A DNA stretch of 64,000 bases, from the NCBI RefSeq assembly GCF_002127325.2, contig NC_035449.2, forward strand, positions 80,576,693-80,640,692. The letters run 5' to 3'. Positions within the stretch are counted from its first letter, which is position 1, and the number at the start of each line of letters is the position of its first letter. The position numbers and the translations under genes were made by a program. This stretch comes from Helianthus annuus. Lineage: Eukaryota; Streptophyta; Magnoliopsida; Asterales; Asteraceae. This document shows, one piece after another, positions 33,554 to 46,355 of the stretch. Under the pieces are notes generated by a model. It saw only the letters and a list, made by a program, of their open reading frames with translations. It searched no databases and was not told the DNA's origin.

Positions 33554-36500
33554 AGCTTTGTTATTCTTTTCAGGAGTCTTCGGAAATAGGTGGGGATATT
33601 TTGACTTCATTTGGTCTTCACGTTCCCAAGTATACTCGGGCCTGTGACGAGAGTTCCAACGAACCTTTACTAACTTGATACGACTTCTCCGTGTTTTATT
33701 GACCTTCCAGTCCGTGACCTCAACAGGTTCCTCCGTGAATTGGAGTTTGTCGTCAATGTGAATTTCATCCGTAGGAATGGTAACGGTTACTTGTATTGGA
33801 CTCTTTTTAAGATTCGACACATGAAACGTGTGGTGTACACTGCTAAGTTCATCTGGTAACTTTAACTTGTAAGCAACAGTGCCAATCTTTTCTAAGATTT
33901 CAAATGGTCCAATGTAACGCGGGTTAAGCTTTCCACGTTTACCGAACCTCGCTGCGCCTTTCCAAGGTGAGACTTTCAACAAAACTTTCTCTCCAACCTC
34001 GAAAGATGCTTGTTTTCGTTTTCCATCTGCGTAGAGCTTTTGTCGATCGTGAGCCGCCTTGATACAGTCTCGTATCTGAAAAATTTTATCAGTAGTATCT
34101 TGGACTAGTTCCGGACCAATTAATTGACTATCGCCTGTTTCCGCCCAACATAACGGAGAGCGACACTTTCGACCATAAAGAGCTTCAAACGGTGCAGCTC
34201 GTATACTTGTATGGTAGCTGTTATTGTAGGAAAACTCAACTAGAGGTAGATGATTATCCCAATTGCCGCCTAAATCCATAACACATGCACGAAGCATATC
34301 TTCGAGTGTTTGGATTGTCCGTTCGCTCTGGCCGTCAGTTTGTGGATGAAAGGCCGTACTTAGATTCAATTGAGATCCAAAGGCCTGTTGAAATGATTTC
34401 CATATTCTTGAAACAAAACGACCGTCTCGGTCCGAAATGATTGAAATAGGCACTCCATGACGAGCCACTATTTCTTTGAGATAGATTCCCGCTAGTTTCT
34501 CAGTACTATCCTTCTCCCGAATCGGTAAGAGGTGGGCGGACTTTGTCAATCTATCGACGATTACCCATATCATGTCATGGCCTTTCGAGGTCCTGGGTAA
34601 CTTCGTAATGAAGTCCATCGATATTTGTTCCCATTTCCAAGCGGGAATCTCGGGTTGTTGTAATAAACCCGACGGTTTTTGATACTCTGCCTTGACCTTC
34701 GCGCAGGTCAAGCATTTTCCAACATAGATAGCAATATCCTTTTTGAGGTTAGGCCACCAATAGTACTCCTTTAAGTCATGGTACATCTTATCTGATCCAG
34801 GATGGATCGAGTACTTTGACCTATGTGCTTCCTCAAAAACGAGATCTCGGAGACCTCCAAAGAATGGAACCCAAATTCTACCTGCAAAGTACAAAGTTCC
34901 ATCTTCCTTCGGCACTAACTGTTTTTCCATGCCTCGAAGTGATTCTTCTAGAATATGCTCTTCCTTGAGCGCTTCTTGTTGTGCATTTTGAATTCGTGCG
35001 GTAAGATCTGTGTGAATCGTCATCTCTAGTGCTCGCACTCTTAGTGTTTTAACTCTTTCCTTGCGGCTCAAGGCGTCTGCTACAACGTTTGCCTTGCCCG
35101 GATGGTACTTGATCTCACAGTCATAGTCGTTCAATAATTCAACCCAGCGTCGCTGACGCATATTTAATTCTTTTTGGTTGAATATGTGTTGTAGACTCCT
35201 ATGATCTGTGAAAATAGTGCACTGTGTACCATATAAGTAATGCCGCCAAATTTTCAAAGCAAATACCACCGCGCCTAACTCTAGGTCGTAAGTGGTATAG
35301 TTCTTCTCGTGAACTTTCAATTGGCGGGACGCGTACGCGATAACCTTTTCACGTTGCATGAGAACACAACCCAAACCTTGGTGCGAAGCATCACAGTATA
35401 CTACAAAGTCATCGGTACCGTCAGGTAATGATAAGATTGGTGCGATGCATAACTTGTCTTTAAGAAGTTGAAATGCTGCTTCTTGTTTCTCTCCCCAATC
35501 GAATTTCCTGTCTTTCTGTGTAAGAGAAGTTAGCGGTTGAGCAATCTTTGAAAAATTTTCAATAAACCTCCGATAATATCCCGCTAAGCCCAAAAATTGT
35601 CGTACTTCCGTAGGAGTCTTGGGCGCTTCCCAATTTTTAATCGAATCAATTTTCGACGGGTCTACTTGAATACCTTTCTCGTTCACTATATGCCCGAGAA
35701 ATTGTACTTCACGAATCCAAAAATCACATTTGGAAAACTTCGCGTATAGTTTCTCCTTCTTGAGTAGTTCTAAGATGGTTCTCAAATGTTGTTCATGCTC
35801 GTCTGCCGATTGTGAGTATATCAAGATGTCGTCAATGAACACTATGACGAATTTGTCGAGATACGGCTTGCACACGCGGTTCATTAAATCCATGAAGACC
35901 GCCGGTGCGTTCGTTAAACCAAAGGGCATAACGAGAAACTCGTAATGACCGTAACGAGTTCGGAAAGCCGTTTTCGGTACGCTTTCTTCTTGAATCCGTA
36001 ACTGATGATACCCAGATCGTAAGTCTATTTTTGAATAAAAACTCGACCCTTGAAGTTGATCAAATAAGTCGTCAATCCTCGGTAGTGGATACTGATTCTT
36101 AATGGTGAGTTTATTCAACTCTCTGTAGTCGATACACATTCTGAATGTCCCGTCCTTCTTTTTCACAAAAAGAACTGGAGCTCCCCAAGGCGAGAAACTC
36201 GGTCTGATGAATTCCTTATCCAACAACTCTTGAAGTTGTGTGGACAATTCCTGCATTTCAGAAGGTGCTAATCGATACGGAGATTTAGCTACGGGTGCGG
36301 CTCCTGGTACCAAGTCGATGTGAAATTCGACTTGTCGATTAGGTGGTAGTCCTGGCAAGTCTTCAGGAAAGACTTCAGGAAATTCTTTTACTACCGGAAT
36401 ATCCGTCAACTTCGGCCCATCGGCCTTCTTGTCTACAACATGCGCTAGAAAGGCAATATAACCTTTCCGTAAGTATTTCTGTGCTTTCATGCAATTGATG

Positions 36501-38285
36501 ATCCGTAATGGGGTGTCACGCTTCTCTCCATGTATAACAAGTGTCTCTTCGTTCGGTAGTGGTAGTCGAATTATCTTCTCGTGGCAAACGACTTCGGCTC
36601 GATTGTTGGATAGCCAATCCATGCCAACCACTACGTCGAAACTACCCAATTCAATGGGTAAGAGATCGATATTGAATTTTTGTTCGCCAAGTTCTTAGGT
36701 ACACTCCTTAACAACTTCTCCCGTCTCTATTAGTCTACCGTTAGCCAATTCTATAGAATATGGAACATCTAGCTTACTAGGTTCCAAGCCCAGAATATTT
36801 TTAAATTCTATAGAGATAAAACTAAAATCGGCTCCAGTATCAAATAATATGGATGCGAAATGATCATTGAGGAGAAACGTACCAGTGACCACATTAGGGT
36901 CTTGGCGCGCATCCTTGGCTCCAATCACAAAAGATCGACCATGAGCTTGGTTTTCTTTAGGACAATCTTTCTTGTAGTGATCTTTGCTTCCGCATCCAAA
37001 GCATCCTTGACCACGACCATTCCCGTTCCCATTCTTGTTATCAAATCCACTTCCCGATCCAGTATTATTTCCCGTTCCCCAACATGATTCAGCACGGTGG
37101 CCATTCTTGCCACACTTGTCACACTTGACAACCCGACAATCACCCAAGTGATGATATTTGCATCGCTCACACTTAGGTAAAGTACCAGCGTACTTCTTAG
37201 GACCAGTGTCGTTTGTGGCTACAAACGCCCTTGCATCCTTTTGCGGGTTATTCTGTCGCCTGTTGTTGTTGTTGTTGTTGGGGTTATTGTTATTGTTGTT
37301 GTGGTTGTTGTTACTGTTGTTGTTGTTGTTATTATTATTACCGCGGGTTCCCTTCTTGAAATTCGAGTAATTCCTCTTCCCACGGTTGGAAGACTCGGCA
37401 TGTGTTTCCTTTTTATCATCACCTTTCTCACCGAATATTTTCATCCTGACCCCGTCTTCAGTAAGACTCACGGCTATAGTCACAGCCTGAGTAATAATCG
37501 TGGGTTTAGCTGCAGTAACCAAACTTCGAATCTTGTCAGAAAGTCCCCAGATGTAGCGTTCGATACGCTTGTATTCTGGTGTCACAAGGTAAGGAATCAC
37601 GCGGGACAGATCGTGAAACCTTTGCGTATATCCCGTGATATCAGCTCCGACCATGGTAAGGGTCCAAAACTCGTTCTCCAACTTCTGGAGTTCAGCACGA
37701 GAACAGTACTTATCCCTCATACGTTCCTTCAGTTCCTCCCAAGTTAACGCATAAGCAGCGTTATCACCCAAAGTTTGCACTTGTAAGTTCCACCATGTAA
37801 GGGCCTCGTTAAGAAACAAGCCAGTAACGAAAGTGACTTGCTGATTAGCGGAACATCTGCTCATTCTGATTGTGGAATCCGTTTTCTCAGTCCATCTCAC
37901 GTAAGCCACAGCACCGCCTGTGCCATCGTAGTTGAGTGGCTTGCAGTCCAGAAACTGCTTGAATGTGCACCCTGTAATTGGACAACGGATTCTGAATGAG
38001 CAAATAGTGAATCGTATGAATAGATTTAGAAAGAAATTTGATGAGTTGTAATTAAAACAACTAAACGTTACCCGTATTATTTGTTCCACCTGAATTACCG
38101 CCTTGACCCTGGCCTCCCGATCCGCCGGTGCCACCACTTTGTTCGACACGGGATGCCTCATACAGTGCGATAGCTTGGGCGATCCTCTGTTCTATTAGTG
38201 CATTTAATTCAGCCTCGTTTGTAGGCATCGGTGGAGGTGGGGGTGGATTAACTGTTCGTGTCCGTAAGACTCTCCTTGGTGGCAT
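33527..38285 (-). pseudogene. Element D gag-pol polyprotein with one internal stop
   Basis: Exon 1 (38285-38072) starts MPPRRVLRTRT and encodes a Pro-rich then Gly/Gln-rich segment. Exon 2 (from 37971) carries gag, a long Asn-rich linker (about 37215-37345), zinc knuckles CERCKYHHLGDC, CDKCGKNGHRAESC and CFGCGSKDHYKKDC, and protease DTGA near 36830. A TAA at 36695-36697 interrupts the protease region; the frame then runs on unbroken to 33527. RT has FIDDIL, RNase H CDAS and FTDH, integrase HRSKYSIH...CLTC with D-D-E in MDFITK, SDRDGRF and SERTIQ, and the end has a chromodomain ([15 protein letters not shown]). One base change separates it from an open frame, so it could be a recent loss or a sequencing error. 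Confidence 0.9.
37972..38071 (-). other. Predicted gag intron of element D (100 bp, phase 1)
   Basis: Minus-strand donor AATACGG|GTAACG and acceptor AATTACAG|GGTGCA. Splicing moves the MPPRR exon into the gag frame and rebuilds a Gly codon just before CTFKQF. Without splicing the first ORF stops at 38061. Confidence 0.75.
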
Positions 38286-38723
38286 GATTCTTCCAAAGGA
38301 GAAATAGAATAAAGATTAGACGTTGATTTGATTTCTTAAATAATTTTACTAAGCATAAAAAAATACATCTTTAACATTAATAGCAATATCACCAAGAAAC
38401 ATATAATGCGAGTAAATAAGTTAACATAAACAATAAGATATGTCCAACAAGACCACTCAGATGCATTTAATAGATAACACCAAGTTTTTCATATATATAG
38501 TCAACTGGTTACGTTATCGTTTGAAAGGAAACAAAAAAAAATAGACTCGGGCTACATAACCCGGTCATACTAGTCTAGTACAACAAAAGAGATAACAAGG
38601 TCTTCCTTCCAACTGTGTGATCCGCTGTATGTCGGTTGTCCTAAAAACTTGGTGGAGCATCAATATGTACACAAAACGGATATAGATACCCGTCCCCAAA
38701 AGCACGATACCTGCAAACATAGT
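38286..38723 (-). other. Spacer between leader ORF and gag in element D
   Basis: No coding potential was recognised. It is AT-rich and holds a short run of A. Confidence 0.5.
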
Positions 38724-39817
38724 CTATGGTGGGGGGAATACTGGCGGTGGAATCGGGAATAATAGCCTGTGAACATCAGAAACCCTACCCTCCAAATCGA
38801 GCACCAAACGATGAAGGAACACACTCTGCTGCTCGAGCGCCAGAACACGGGCAGGTAGATCGACTGGTGGTATATCCACTAGTGGCATCTGGGGCGGTAG
38901 TGGGGGTAATGGTGGTGACCCTGGTGGTGGTGGTGGAGCCTGAAGTACCAAACCAATAAGGTGAGTAAGTTCATCCTCGAGTTCACTAACTCGACGGATA
39001 ACAAAATCTATCTGATGCTCGAGTGTCAGCACACAGGCACGTAACTCGGTAGTAGTAGCTGGGAAATGCAGTGGGTGGTATGGATCCGTTAGAGGCATAA
39101 CATGAGGGGGAGAGTATGGCGCAGTAAGAGGCTCGACACTGGGTGGTATGTGTGCATGTCCGGATGGTCCGGCCTCATCAGTATGGTCAGTCGGTGGTAT
39201 GATAGGTGCGAAGTGTATGAGGCGAACATGCTCGGGAGATGCATCTGGTGCAGGGACTGGAATAGGACAGGGATGGCTGGCTCTGCTGGCATCATGTCAT
39301 CCCCAAAGTCTGCATGGCCCTGTAGTGCGGATGAGGTAACAGACGCATAAGTGGAAGCATCCGAATTGGTGTCTGAATCAGAAGAGATAATAAAAATCGG
39401 AACCACCGGTGCTGGAACCTCTAGAATAACCAAATCATGAACATCCCCGTCTCCCAACTCGTCATCCAAATGCTCCACAGGAATCACAGGGACTACAGCG
39501 TCGTCCTCCTCGTCAAGGTCGTCAATGAAGGGCACAATAGCAAGGGGAAGAACATCCCATGGTATAACCTCGACCACATGTTCACCCTCCGGGTGACCTA
39601 TGATAACTACGTCGTTGAGTATAGGGGGGATAGCTAACACATCATCATCGATGATCTCGCCCAGAAGTGTGAACGGCTGGAAATCATCCATGTCGCTGTC
39701 AGAAGTAGAGTCGCTATCAGATAAGATGACCTGAACCTCCGGCACATAGTCATCGTCGGAGGATATCTCCATCGGGTCTACGTCGTCGTATATGTTGCTT
39801 CCTTCAGAGGAAGACAT
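38724..39817 (-). pseudogene. Extra leader ORF of element D: acidic N-terminus, Pro-rich and coiled-coil-like C-terminus
   Basis: The first part (39817 leftwards) starts MSSSEGSNIYDD and is very rich in Asp, Glu and Ser (SDDDYVPE, DSDSTSDSDMDD). The second part, in another frame to 38724, is Pro-rich (PPPPPGSPPLPPLPP) with leucine/valine heptad-like segments (VLALEQQSVFLHRLV). The frames meet near 39265, where one missing base in a Pro/Ile/Val-rich stretch explains the shift; joined, the product would be about 364 aa. It lies between the PBS and gag. Extra ORFs are known in plant Ty3/gypsy elements; the function of this one is unknown. Confidence 0.65.
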
Positions 39818-40147
39818 GATATCCTGAGAAATAAGTTGTTCGACACGTATGAATATTTTTTATTTTACATACATACACAAAATGTATTTTTTTTTCACAT
39901 AATGTTCATTTTAAGTTATCCTAATTGAGTTGGCTGGATTAACTTAAAGTTGCATGTCTATCATTTAGATGACTAAGACACTAATGTCCTTGCTTGATTT
40001 GTATGAGATGAATTCTTGTTGAAAATGGACCATGAAAAATGTTTATGCAAATGAAAACATTTGTTTGTATTTAACTGGTTTTCGTGAGAGATCCCTAGTG
40101 ATTGTAGACTTAGACTCCATAAAGAATCCTGGTTCACTACAATCGAT

Positions 40148-40159
40148 GCTCTGATACCA
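40148..40159 (-). promoter_or_regulatory. Primer binding site of element D
   Basis: Minus strand TGGTATCAGAGC, 3 nt from the LTR at 40163. After these 12 bases it departs from the longer match seen in A, E and F. The region 39818-40147 is leader with no other feature. Confidence 0.85.
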
Positions 40160-40162
40160 ACC

Positions 40163-43100
40163 TGTCACACCCGCTCGTAGCGGAAACGCAAGGTGTGATC
40201 TGTATGGTTTTCATTGCATAAATATCGATGTACATGAACAAACTATATGAATAAAACATACTCCATTGCCATTACATAAGTTTTTCAAAAGATTACAACA
40301 TAAGTTTAGTGTGTCGGTTACAAACCATTAACACAAAAGTAAAGTGTTATTGTTTCATACATTAACATGAAATAAACTACTAAGGTTTAAACCATCATAT
40401 TTCCGCAAGGAGGCGGAATATAACAGTTAAACCCTCCAAAAGATGGCATGGAGTTCTGGTACTTGTTATCTTGACTGAGAATCCCGACATGGTCCTTTAA
40501 TTCCCTGAAATACATGTTAAGTTTGGAAAACATCAACAAAAGTTGGCGAATTCATGCAGTTTAGTTGTAAAAGATGTATTTAAAATGTAAGTTGTAGTAT
40601 GTAAAGTGTCAATGAAATCGTTGATCATTAATGTTTTGCAAGGACATTAATATGTGTGACGAAAAAGGAAGCAATCCAACCCTAGACGATTTTATGCCGA
40701 TTCCTATCGACTGGGACACAAAAGCACTCTTCCGTATGGGTCCACGACCAAGAGTGGGGCTCGCCAAAACCCATTAGATCTAACCACTTGTACCTAGGTC
40801 CAAACTGGATTAATGGTGCTTAGATGTATAACCCTAATTCGCACATGATCTAAGGTGTTTCATTCCCTAACTTTAACATACGTTGAACATGTATTTTCCC
40901 CGATAGTTTTAAAGTTGTAACACATTTAAATGAATAGGGGACATGAACTCACAGTATCGCGTCCTGTGAATAGATGAAAATAAGATCTCACGTGCGGTCG
41001 TCCTGAATAGCGTTGCGACCTACAAATGTTCTTATTTTTGTTAGACACTTCGGTCTTTGTAAATAACTTGAGTACAAGTCTTGTGTCTTATTTGTGTGTA
41101 AGACTTGTATGTCTATAATGTTCGTTGAACGGTGTATTTAGATGAATGAGTTGTTAATCTGTTATATATATATATATATATTTCACCAAATATATATATA
41201 TATATATATATATATGTCATCTTGTATCTTGTGAGTTGTATAGTCGGATTTAGTTCTCTTAGTCTCGTGTCTTATATGTATCAATTGTACGATTGTGTTT
41301 ACAATAATGGTATCATTGGGCCGAGCCCATGTTTTCATGTTTTTGGGCCCCAAATAGTGTTGGGCCTAAATAGTGTTGGGCCTCAAATAGTGTTGGGCTT
41401 GAATAGTGTTGGGCCTCAAATAGTGTTGGGCTTAAATAGTGTTGGGCTTGAATAGTGTTGGGCTTGAATAGTGTTGGGCTTGAATAGTGTTGGGCTTGAA
41501 TAGTGTTGGGCTTAAATAGTGTTGGGCCTTGGCCCATATGTTTGGTATTGGGCTTGGCCCATGTGTTTTTGATATTGGGCTTAGCCCATGTCTTTATGTT
41601 AAGCCCATTAAGTATAATAAGCCCATTTGTTATAAAAATAGCCCACTAGTATAATAAACCTTTCATTTTTATAAAAACCTTTTTATAAAAATTTACTAAT
41701 TACATTTGTTAGTAAATAAAAACATACTAGTTTTTGTAAGTTTGTAAACATCCGAAAATTTGTTATCGATAGCATATTTATATTTCGTGTCGAAAAATCG
41801 TCTAAACATCATAGTAACTCTTCGGATTGGCAATTCACTTATGTAGTCGTCCGTCGTTCATTTTGACCATAAATGGTGTCCGATTATTTGAATCGTCCGT
41901 AACTCGTTTTAAGGCGTAAATACGTGAAGTCTTGTAAGACTTTAGTCGAAATGTTTATTGTGTTCACTTGTATCATTGTATTCAAGTTCCTAGTTATAAT
42001 ACATGTAACTAATACAAACATATAACACATAGCCCTTAAGTTGTTAAGTTAACTAAATATATATTTTCTCAAAAATATATATTTATATCAACTTTGATTT
42101 TATAAAAACTATTCTTAAAAATCTTTTAATCTAATAAAGATTTTGTCAAAAATAATAGTTTTTATAACTTATGATTTTTAAGAAAACTTGGCCATATTTT
42201 ATTAGAAATATGGACTTTGCCATGTTTAATAAAACCACATCTTTTCTTATAAAATCACCACCAATCTTCTCATATTTTTCTTAATAAAAACATAAGAGAT
42301 TTATAACATAACTTATCAAGATGAACTCATAATCATGTAGGGTTTTGGTATGATCTTTACATATGTTTACTAGTCCAAAAATCATATTTTACTTCTAGTT
42401 TTAACAAGCTTTATATAAAAACCCATCTTGTATGTTTTCTTTTTATAACTTGTAAAAGCATTATTTTTAGTTAACCACTTTATATACTTTAACAAAAACA
42501 AAGATCATGATCATCCATCTAATCTTTCATGTTTAACAAAACCCTTAAACACTTTCATGAACACTTGTTAGATTATGTTTTTAAACATCATCTAACAAGT
42601 TATTGTATGCTAATCATCAAAACTAGATCAAATATGCAAGTAATCATCAATAAATCACAACATAAACACATTTATATTATGATTATTATTTTGCTTCTTT
42701 ATATTTTCATCTTATTTTGTATTGTTCTTTTAGTTATAAGTTGTTCTTTAACAATAAATACATAAACAAGTATGAAAATAAAGGATTTAGAAGGCTCACT
42801 TCTAGCTCTTGGCTAGGGATGATCTAGGTGAAAATGAAAAGCAAAGAATATGAAGATTTGATGGTTGAAAGCCCTTAGATGGATGGAAATGCTTGCTTCT
42901 ACTTGTGGTTGCCTTAGATCCTCCTAAGTTCCATGAAAATGCATCTTGATCATCATGAAAGTGGCTTGAAAATGAAGATGGGTGATGGTGTATATGGACC
43001 GAAAATGGGGTATGTTTGGGAGCTTTTGGTGTTGTGAAAAATGGAAGGTGAAAGTATGAGTGAAAAGCTTAGAAGTGAAGTAACTAGTTACTAGTAATGA

Positions 43101-44016
43101 TCATACTTTCACCACTTGCATCAACTTGCAAGACTTTAGTAACCATCTAGGATATTTGTGGTAACAAGTTGAAAAAAAATATGGGGCCCACAATTGGTGT
43201 TGTAACCGTGAATGGGGAGGGGGGGGGGGTTCCCTTTGCTTTTGCTTCTTGAATTACTTAGTAAAAATGTTAGAGTTCTTAGTTAGATGTTTTAGGTAGT
43301 TTATAAGTATAAGTGTTTAAGTGTTTAAAGGGTGTTAAATGATCATTTCTAGACCAAAATGATCCAATTAACACTAGATGACCATTAAAAAAAAAGATTT
43401 GATATTGTTCGGACATTTGTTTCGAATTGTTTCGGTTAGATGTTATTTGAACGCTAAGTTGCGAAACATGTGTGAATTGATGTAGTTATTGGTTCGGATG
43501 ATACCCGAATGTATCCTCATATGAATTATATGTCAAATAATATTTTTACATGTCATAAAAATATTAGAAAGCTGATTTCTGCAGAATTTCTGCGGAAAAG
43601 TGTTGAAATGGTCGCTTTTAGTGCTTTTCGGGCAATTTTTAGTGTTATCGGACTTCGGAAAGGATTTAAATCAAACCCTTGTATTCCTAGTTAGGGTTTA
43701 ATATATATAAGATGTTGGACTTTCGTCGAAGTCCTAAAGATGTCGTTTAGATGATTTCTGCGGATTCTGCTTTTTCGTCAGAATACTAGTTTATTAGGTG
43801 CTTTTCTAGTAGTTTCGATGCATTGTTTAAACTGTTCCAAATGTACTTAATAAAAATGAGTCATATGCATCCTAAGTAAGTATTCCTTGAGTATTCTATG
43901 TGTATGTCACGAAATAAGCAGTTCGGATGTTCAAACTGAATAAAAATGTAGCTAAAAATATAGCTAAAATGAGTATTTTAAGTGTGAAAAGTTACCGTAA
44001 AGTGGCAGTTGTCACA
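40163..44016 (-). repeat. 5' LTR of element D
   Basis: It is 3854 bp, ends GTTGTCACA and is followed by TSD AAAGG. It carries the site II array, an AT microsatellite, a G-run near 43220, and a 12-bp duplication (ATGTAGCTAAAA type) near 43950 absent from the left LTR. Confidence 0.93.
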
Positions 44017-44207
44017 AAAGGCGAGGGGTGTAAAGGCTTCATCCTCCATGAAATAGAAGGACCCATCCACCTTTTCCACCCCAATGTTTTATGGATCCTG
44101 GATCCTTACCCTAAAACTATTGTTCAAAATTTTTACAAACCATATTGTTCAAATCAAAACATTATAAACAAAAACCACATATCCTAAATAAGTGGGTTCA
44201 GGCCTCG

Positions 44208-45177
44208 TCTACATTATCCTTCATTGCCCACTTCTGCAGCATCACCTTCAGCTGCACCTCCTTCACCACCAACCTTGAGATCCTTCACCCCACTTGGACC
44301 AGCTTCCAAAGCCTTCACCTGTTCCACCTCACCATCACTGCCCAGCTCCAGGAGAGTCTGCTTCCAGCTAGTTACATCCCATGTAGACCGGTCAAACTCA
44401 GGATCCATAGCCTCTTGTGCTATCTTGATCCTTGCTTAAAGGATAGCACGGGCAGCGCAGACCTTGGCTTCATCATCAGCCTCTAACTCAACCTTGTTGG
44501 CCTGTATTTATGCTACCATGATCCTCTTCTCCAAGCTATGTGATATTCTTAACCTTAGCAACGACAATAGAACGAACATTAACCAGGTCTTCCTCGGCTT
44601 ATGCAAGGCTCTTATCCTGAAGGGCTTTGAGGCAGACAAACCTCTGCAGGTTACAAGAAAAGAAAGTCAGGATCAGTGATCCTTCACAACAGTCAAAGAA
44701 TAGTAATGAGGATCAGGGATACTTACCTCAGTGACAAAGTCATGAAACTGGTGTTCAATCTGGACGTTGTCCTCTTCAGGCTCTGATGGCTTCTTCCTCT
44801 TGGGTCCAGCCTTGGCACGGGTAGTCATGGTCTTGGGCTCCGGTTGGCTTTGGCCTTTGGCCAGCTCTCTCGATCGAACGGGGGGAGATCATACTGTCTA
44901 TGTCACCAAGATCAAACTTTGAGGCAGACTTCCTTGTGGACCTCGGAGCACCTATTCAATCAACATAAAGATAAGTATTCATTTAGTTCTTTAACTTTAT
45001 TTCATAAACATTTATTGTACGTGAATACTTACTTGACATTGTGAAGGAAGTGGATGTGGGTTTTTCTAAATCCTTTGCTTTTAACTTGAATGTTCTGACT
45101 GTTGAATCTAATGCCCATAATGCAACTATTCTTTCCTCAGTGCCTGGTAGCTCAGCAAAAGAAGCGAAATTGGTCAT
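44208..45177 (-). pseudogene. Antisense spliced ORF of the Tat relic
   Basis: On the minus strand exon 1 (45177-45033) starts MTNFASFAELPG and ends at TCAA|GTAAGT. Exon 2 starts at 44951 (ATAG|GTGCTCCG) and gives APRSTRKSASKFDLGDID. A later frame gives a basic/acidic stretch TRAKAGPKRKKPSEPEED ending at CACTGAG|GTAAGT (44727). Another exon starts at 44643 after CTGCAG. The end includes EFDRSTWDVTSWKQTL and an Ala/Gly/Glu-rich tail. Two short introns (44952-45032 and 44644-44726) have good borders, but exon 2 needs a frameshift to connect its halves. Antisense extra ORFs between pol and the 3' LTR are known in Tat-lineage elements; that is why it is assigned here. It could instead be a host gene relic. 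Confidence 0.55.
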
Positions 45178-45280
45178 TGAACAAATAAACAAAACACAGT
45201 TAGCAACAAAAAGATAATTCTCTACAGTCTTAACTTAAGGATCCTACATCCTACCCTTTAAGATCCACTTTTTTGTGATA

Positions 45281-45535
45281 GTACGAGATTTATTCAACTA
45301 GAGAAGCAAAGAGACTGGAGTTCTTTATTTTAGATATCCAAACCCCTGGAATGTGCGCGATACTGATTGGGTTCCAAGACAGAGAAAAGATGGATGGATG
45401 GAGGTTATTGTGTGGAAATTTAACTTAAATTAGGAGCTTAAAAATGATCATCTTTTTGTAAATTTGAAACAAATAACTTATGAAGGAACAATATCGGCCC
45501 TTATCGTACATGGCATCAAGTTTCGTCCAATCTAA
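45281..45535 (+). pseudogene. PP2-like (phloem lectin-like) protein C-terminus, broken
   Basis: The reading frame gives SKETGVLYFRYPNPWNV, then QRKDGWMEVIVWKFN, and ends YEGTISALIVHGIKFRPI before TAA at 45533. The KDGWMEV and final IxFRPI patterns are typical of the end of PP2-type domains in plant proteins, some fused to kinases. TAG codons interrupt at 45299 and in the stretch after KFNLN. No upstream exons were recognised, so this is a fragment. Confidence 0.65.
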
Positions 45536-46355
45536 GCTAGAATCAGCTCAGTAGGCAGATCCATTTAAAGAACATAATCATATGTTTGGTGCTAACGTGG
45601 CAGTGTGGGCGAATCACTAGTCAAGAATGGTCAGCCTGAAGGTTTGTCAAGGCTCCAGTCACCCGAATGTTAATTCAGTTAAACATTTTGGTAACACGTT
45701 GTTTTTTGGAAGGTAGGTGTTTTGACAAGAAGTATGATTGAAGCATTGATGATAAACAAGACAGCTGTACTTGTAATCTATTGACAAGAAGTATGAATGA
45801 AGTTTCATGTTTCTCTAGTTAATATTAGTTATCACAACCTTGATTGCAAAATTGAACAAACCAGAAATTCAGGAGCGAATGATCAAACAATGTGATCGAT
45901 TATTTTCGCTGATTGGAAGTAAAATTACAATTACAACTGAATGAAACCAGTGAATTAAATAGCGCTACGAATCTGAAATCATGATCCACGACTAAAAGCC
46001 CACCACTTTACTACACAAACCATAAAATAAACTTGTTAAAAACACCCTAACTACTGGCCCAGTTGACCCGTTAAGTTGCTGACCCAGTTGACTCATTAAG
46101 CTGCAAAACACCCAAATAAACCCAACATTTAAAATGTTTGTTCTTACATGTTGTTGCTTATCATCAAGGTCTGTAACAAACTGCATTATTTTAGTCTTTG
46201 ATTAAAATGGGAAATTTCCTTTGCAGCATGACAAGCACAAGTTTGTGATGGTGCCAAACTATCTCCACTTATGGCATCTTGTTGTTTCTATAGCAGGATT
46301 AGTGACAGGTTTATACACATAAACCCATTATTTCTAAGAACAAGGATTGACACAA
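45536..46355. other. Intergenic stretch, no feature recognised
   Basis: AT-rich sequence without credible coding. Short tandem echoes such as GACAAGAAGTATGA (two copies near 45724 and 45782) and TTGACCCGTTAAG/TTGACTCATTAAG near 46065-46100 are visible. Confidence 0.5.

Larger units (their letters stand above)
19858..44016 (-). mobile_element. Element D: Tekay-type Ty3/gypsy retrotransposon, split by element E
   Basis: LTRs start TGTCACACCCGCTCG and end TTGTCACA. The left copy is 19858-19991 plus 29778-33515, the right copy 40163-44016. TSD AAAGG is at 19853-19857 and 44017-44021. Without E the element is about 14.4 kb, large for this lineage because of 3.85-kb LTRs and an extra leader ORF. 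By eye the LTRs differ by under 1 percent plus a few indels. Only one stop interrupts gag-pol. Confidence 0.93.
17114..45240 (+). mobile_element. Tat-type Ty3/gypsy relic, interrupted by elements D and E
   Basis: Parts are the end of RNase H and integrase (17160-18667), a non-coding tail with minisatellite (18668-19857), then beyond element D the continuation 44022-45240 with an antisense ORF. Both sides of D carry the recurring AAGGATCC motif, and D is flanked by AAAGG duplications, so the two pieces were once joined. The left end is cut by element C. No LTR was identified with certainty; TGTTAGACA at 18807 after a purine-rich run is only a candidate. The right limit is approximate. Confidence 0.65.

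Noticed and set aside
37158..37747. Leucine/valine-rich ORFs opposite D gag
   Set aside because: Complement of the Asn-codon-rich linker of gag; no independent support.
44464..45044. Plus-strand ORFs opposite the antisense Tat ORF
   Set aside because: The minus strand has coherent exons and splice borders; the plus frames show none.
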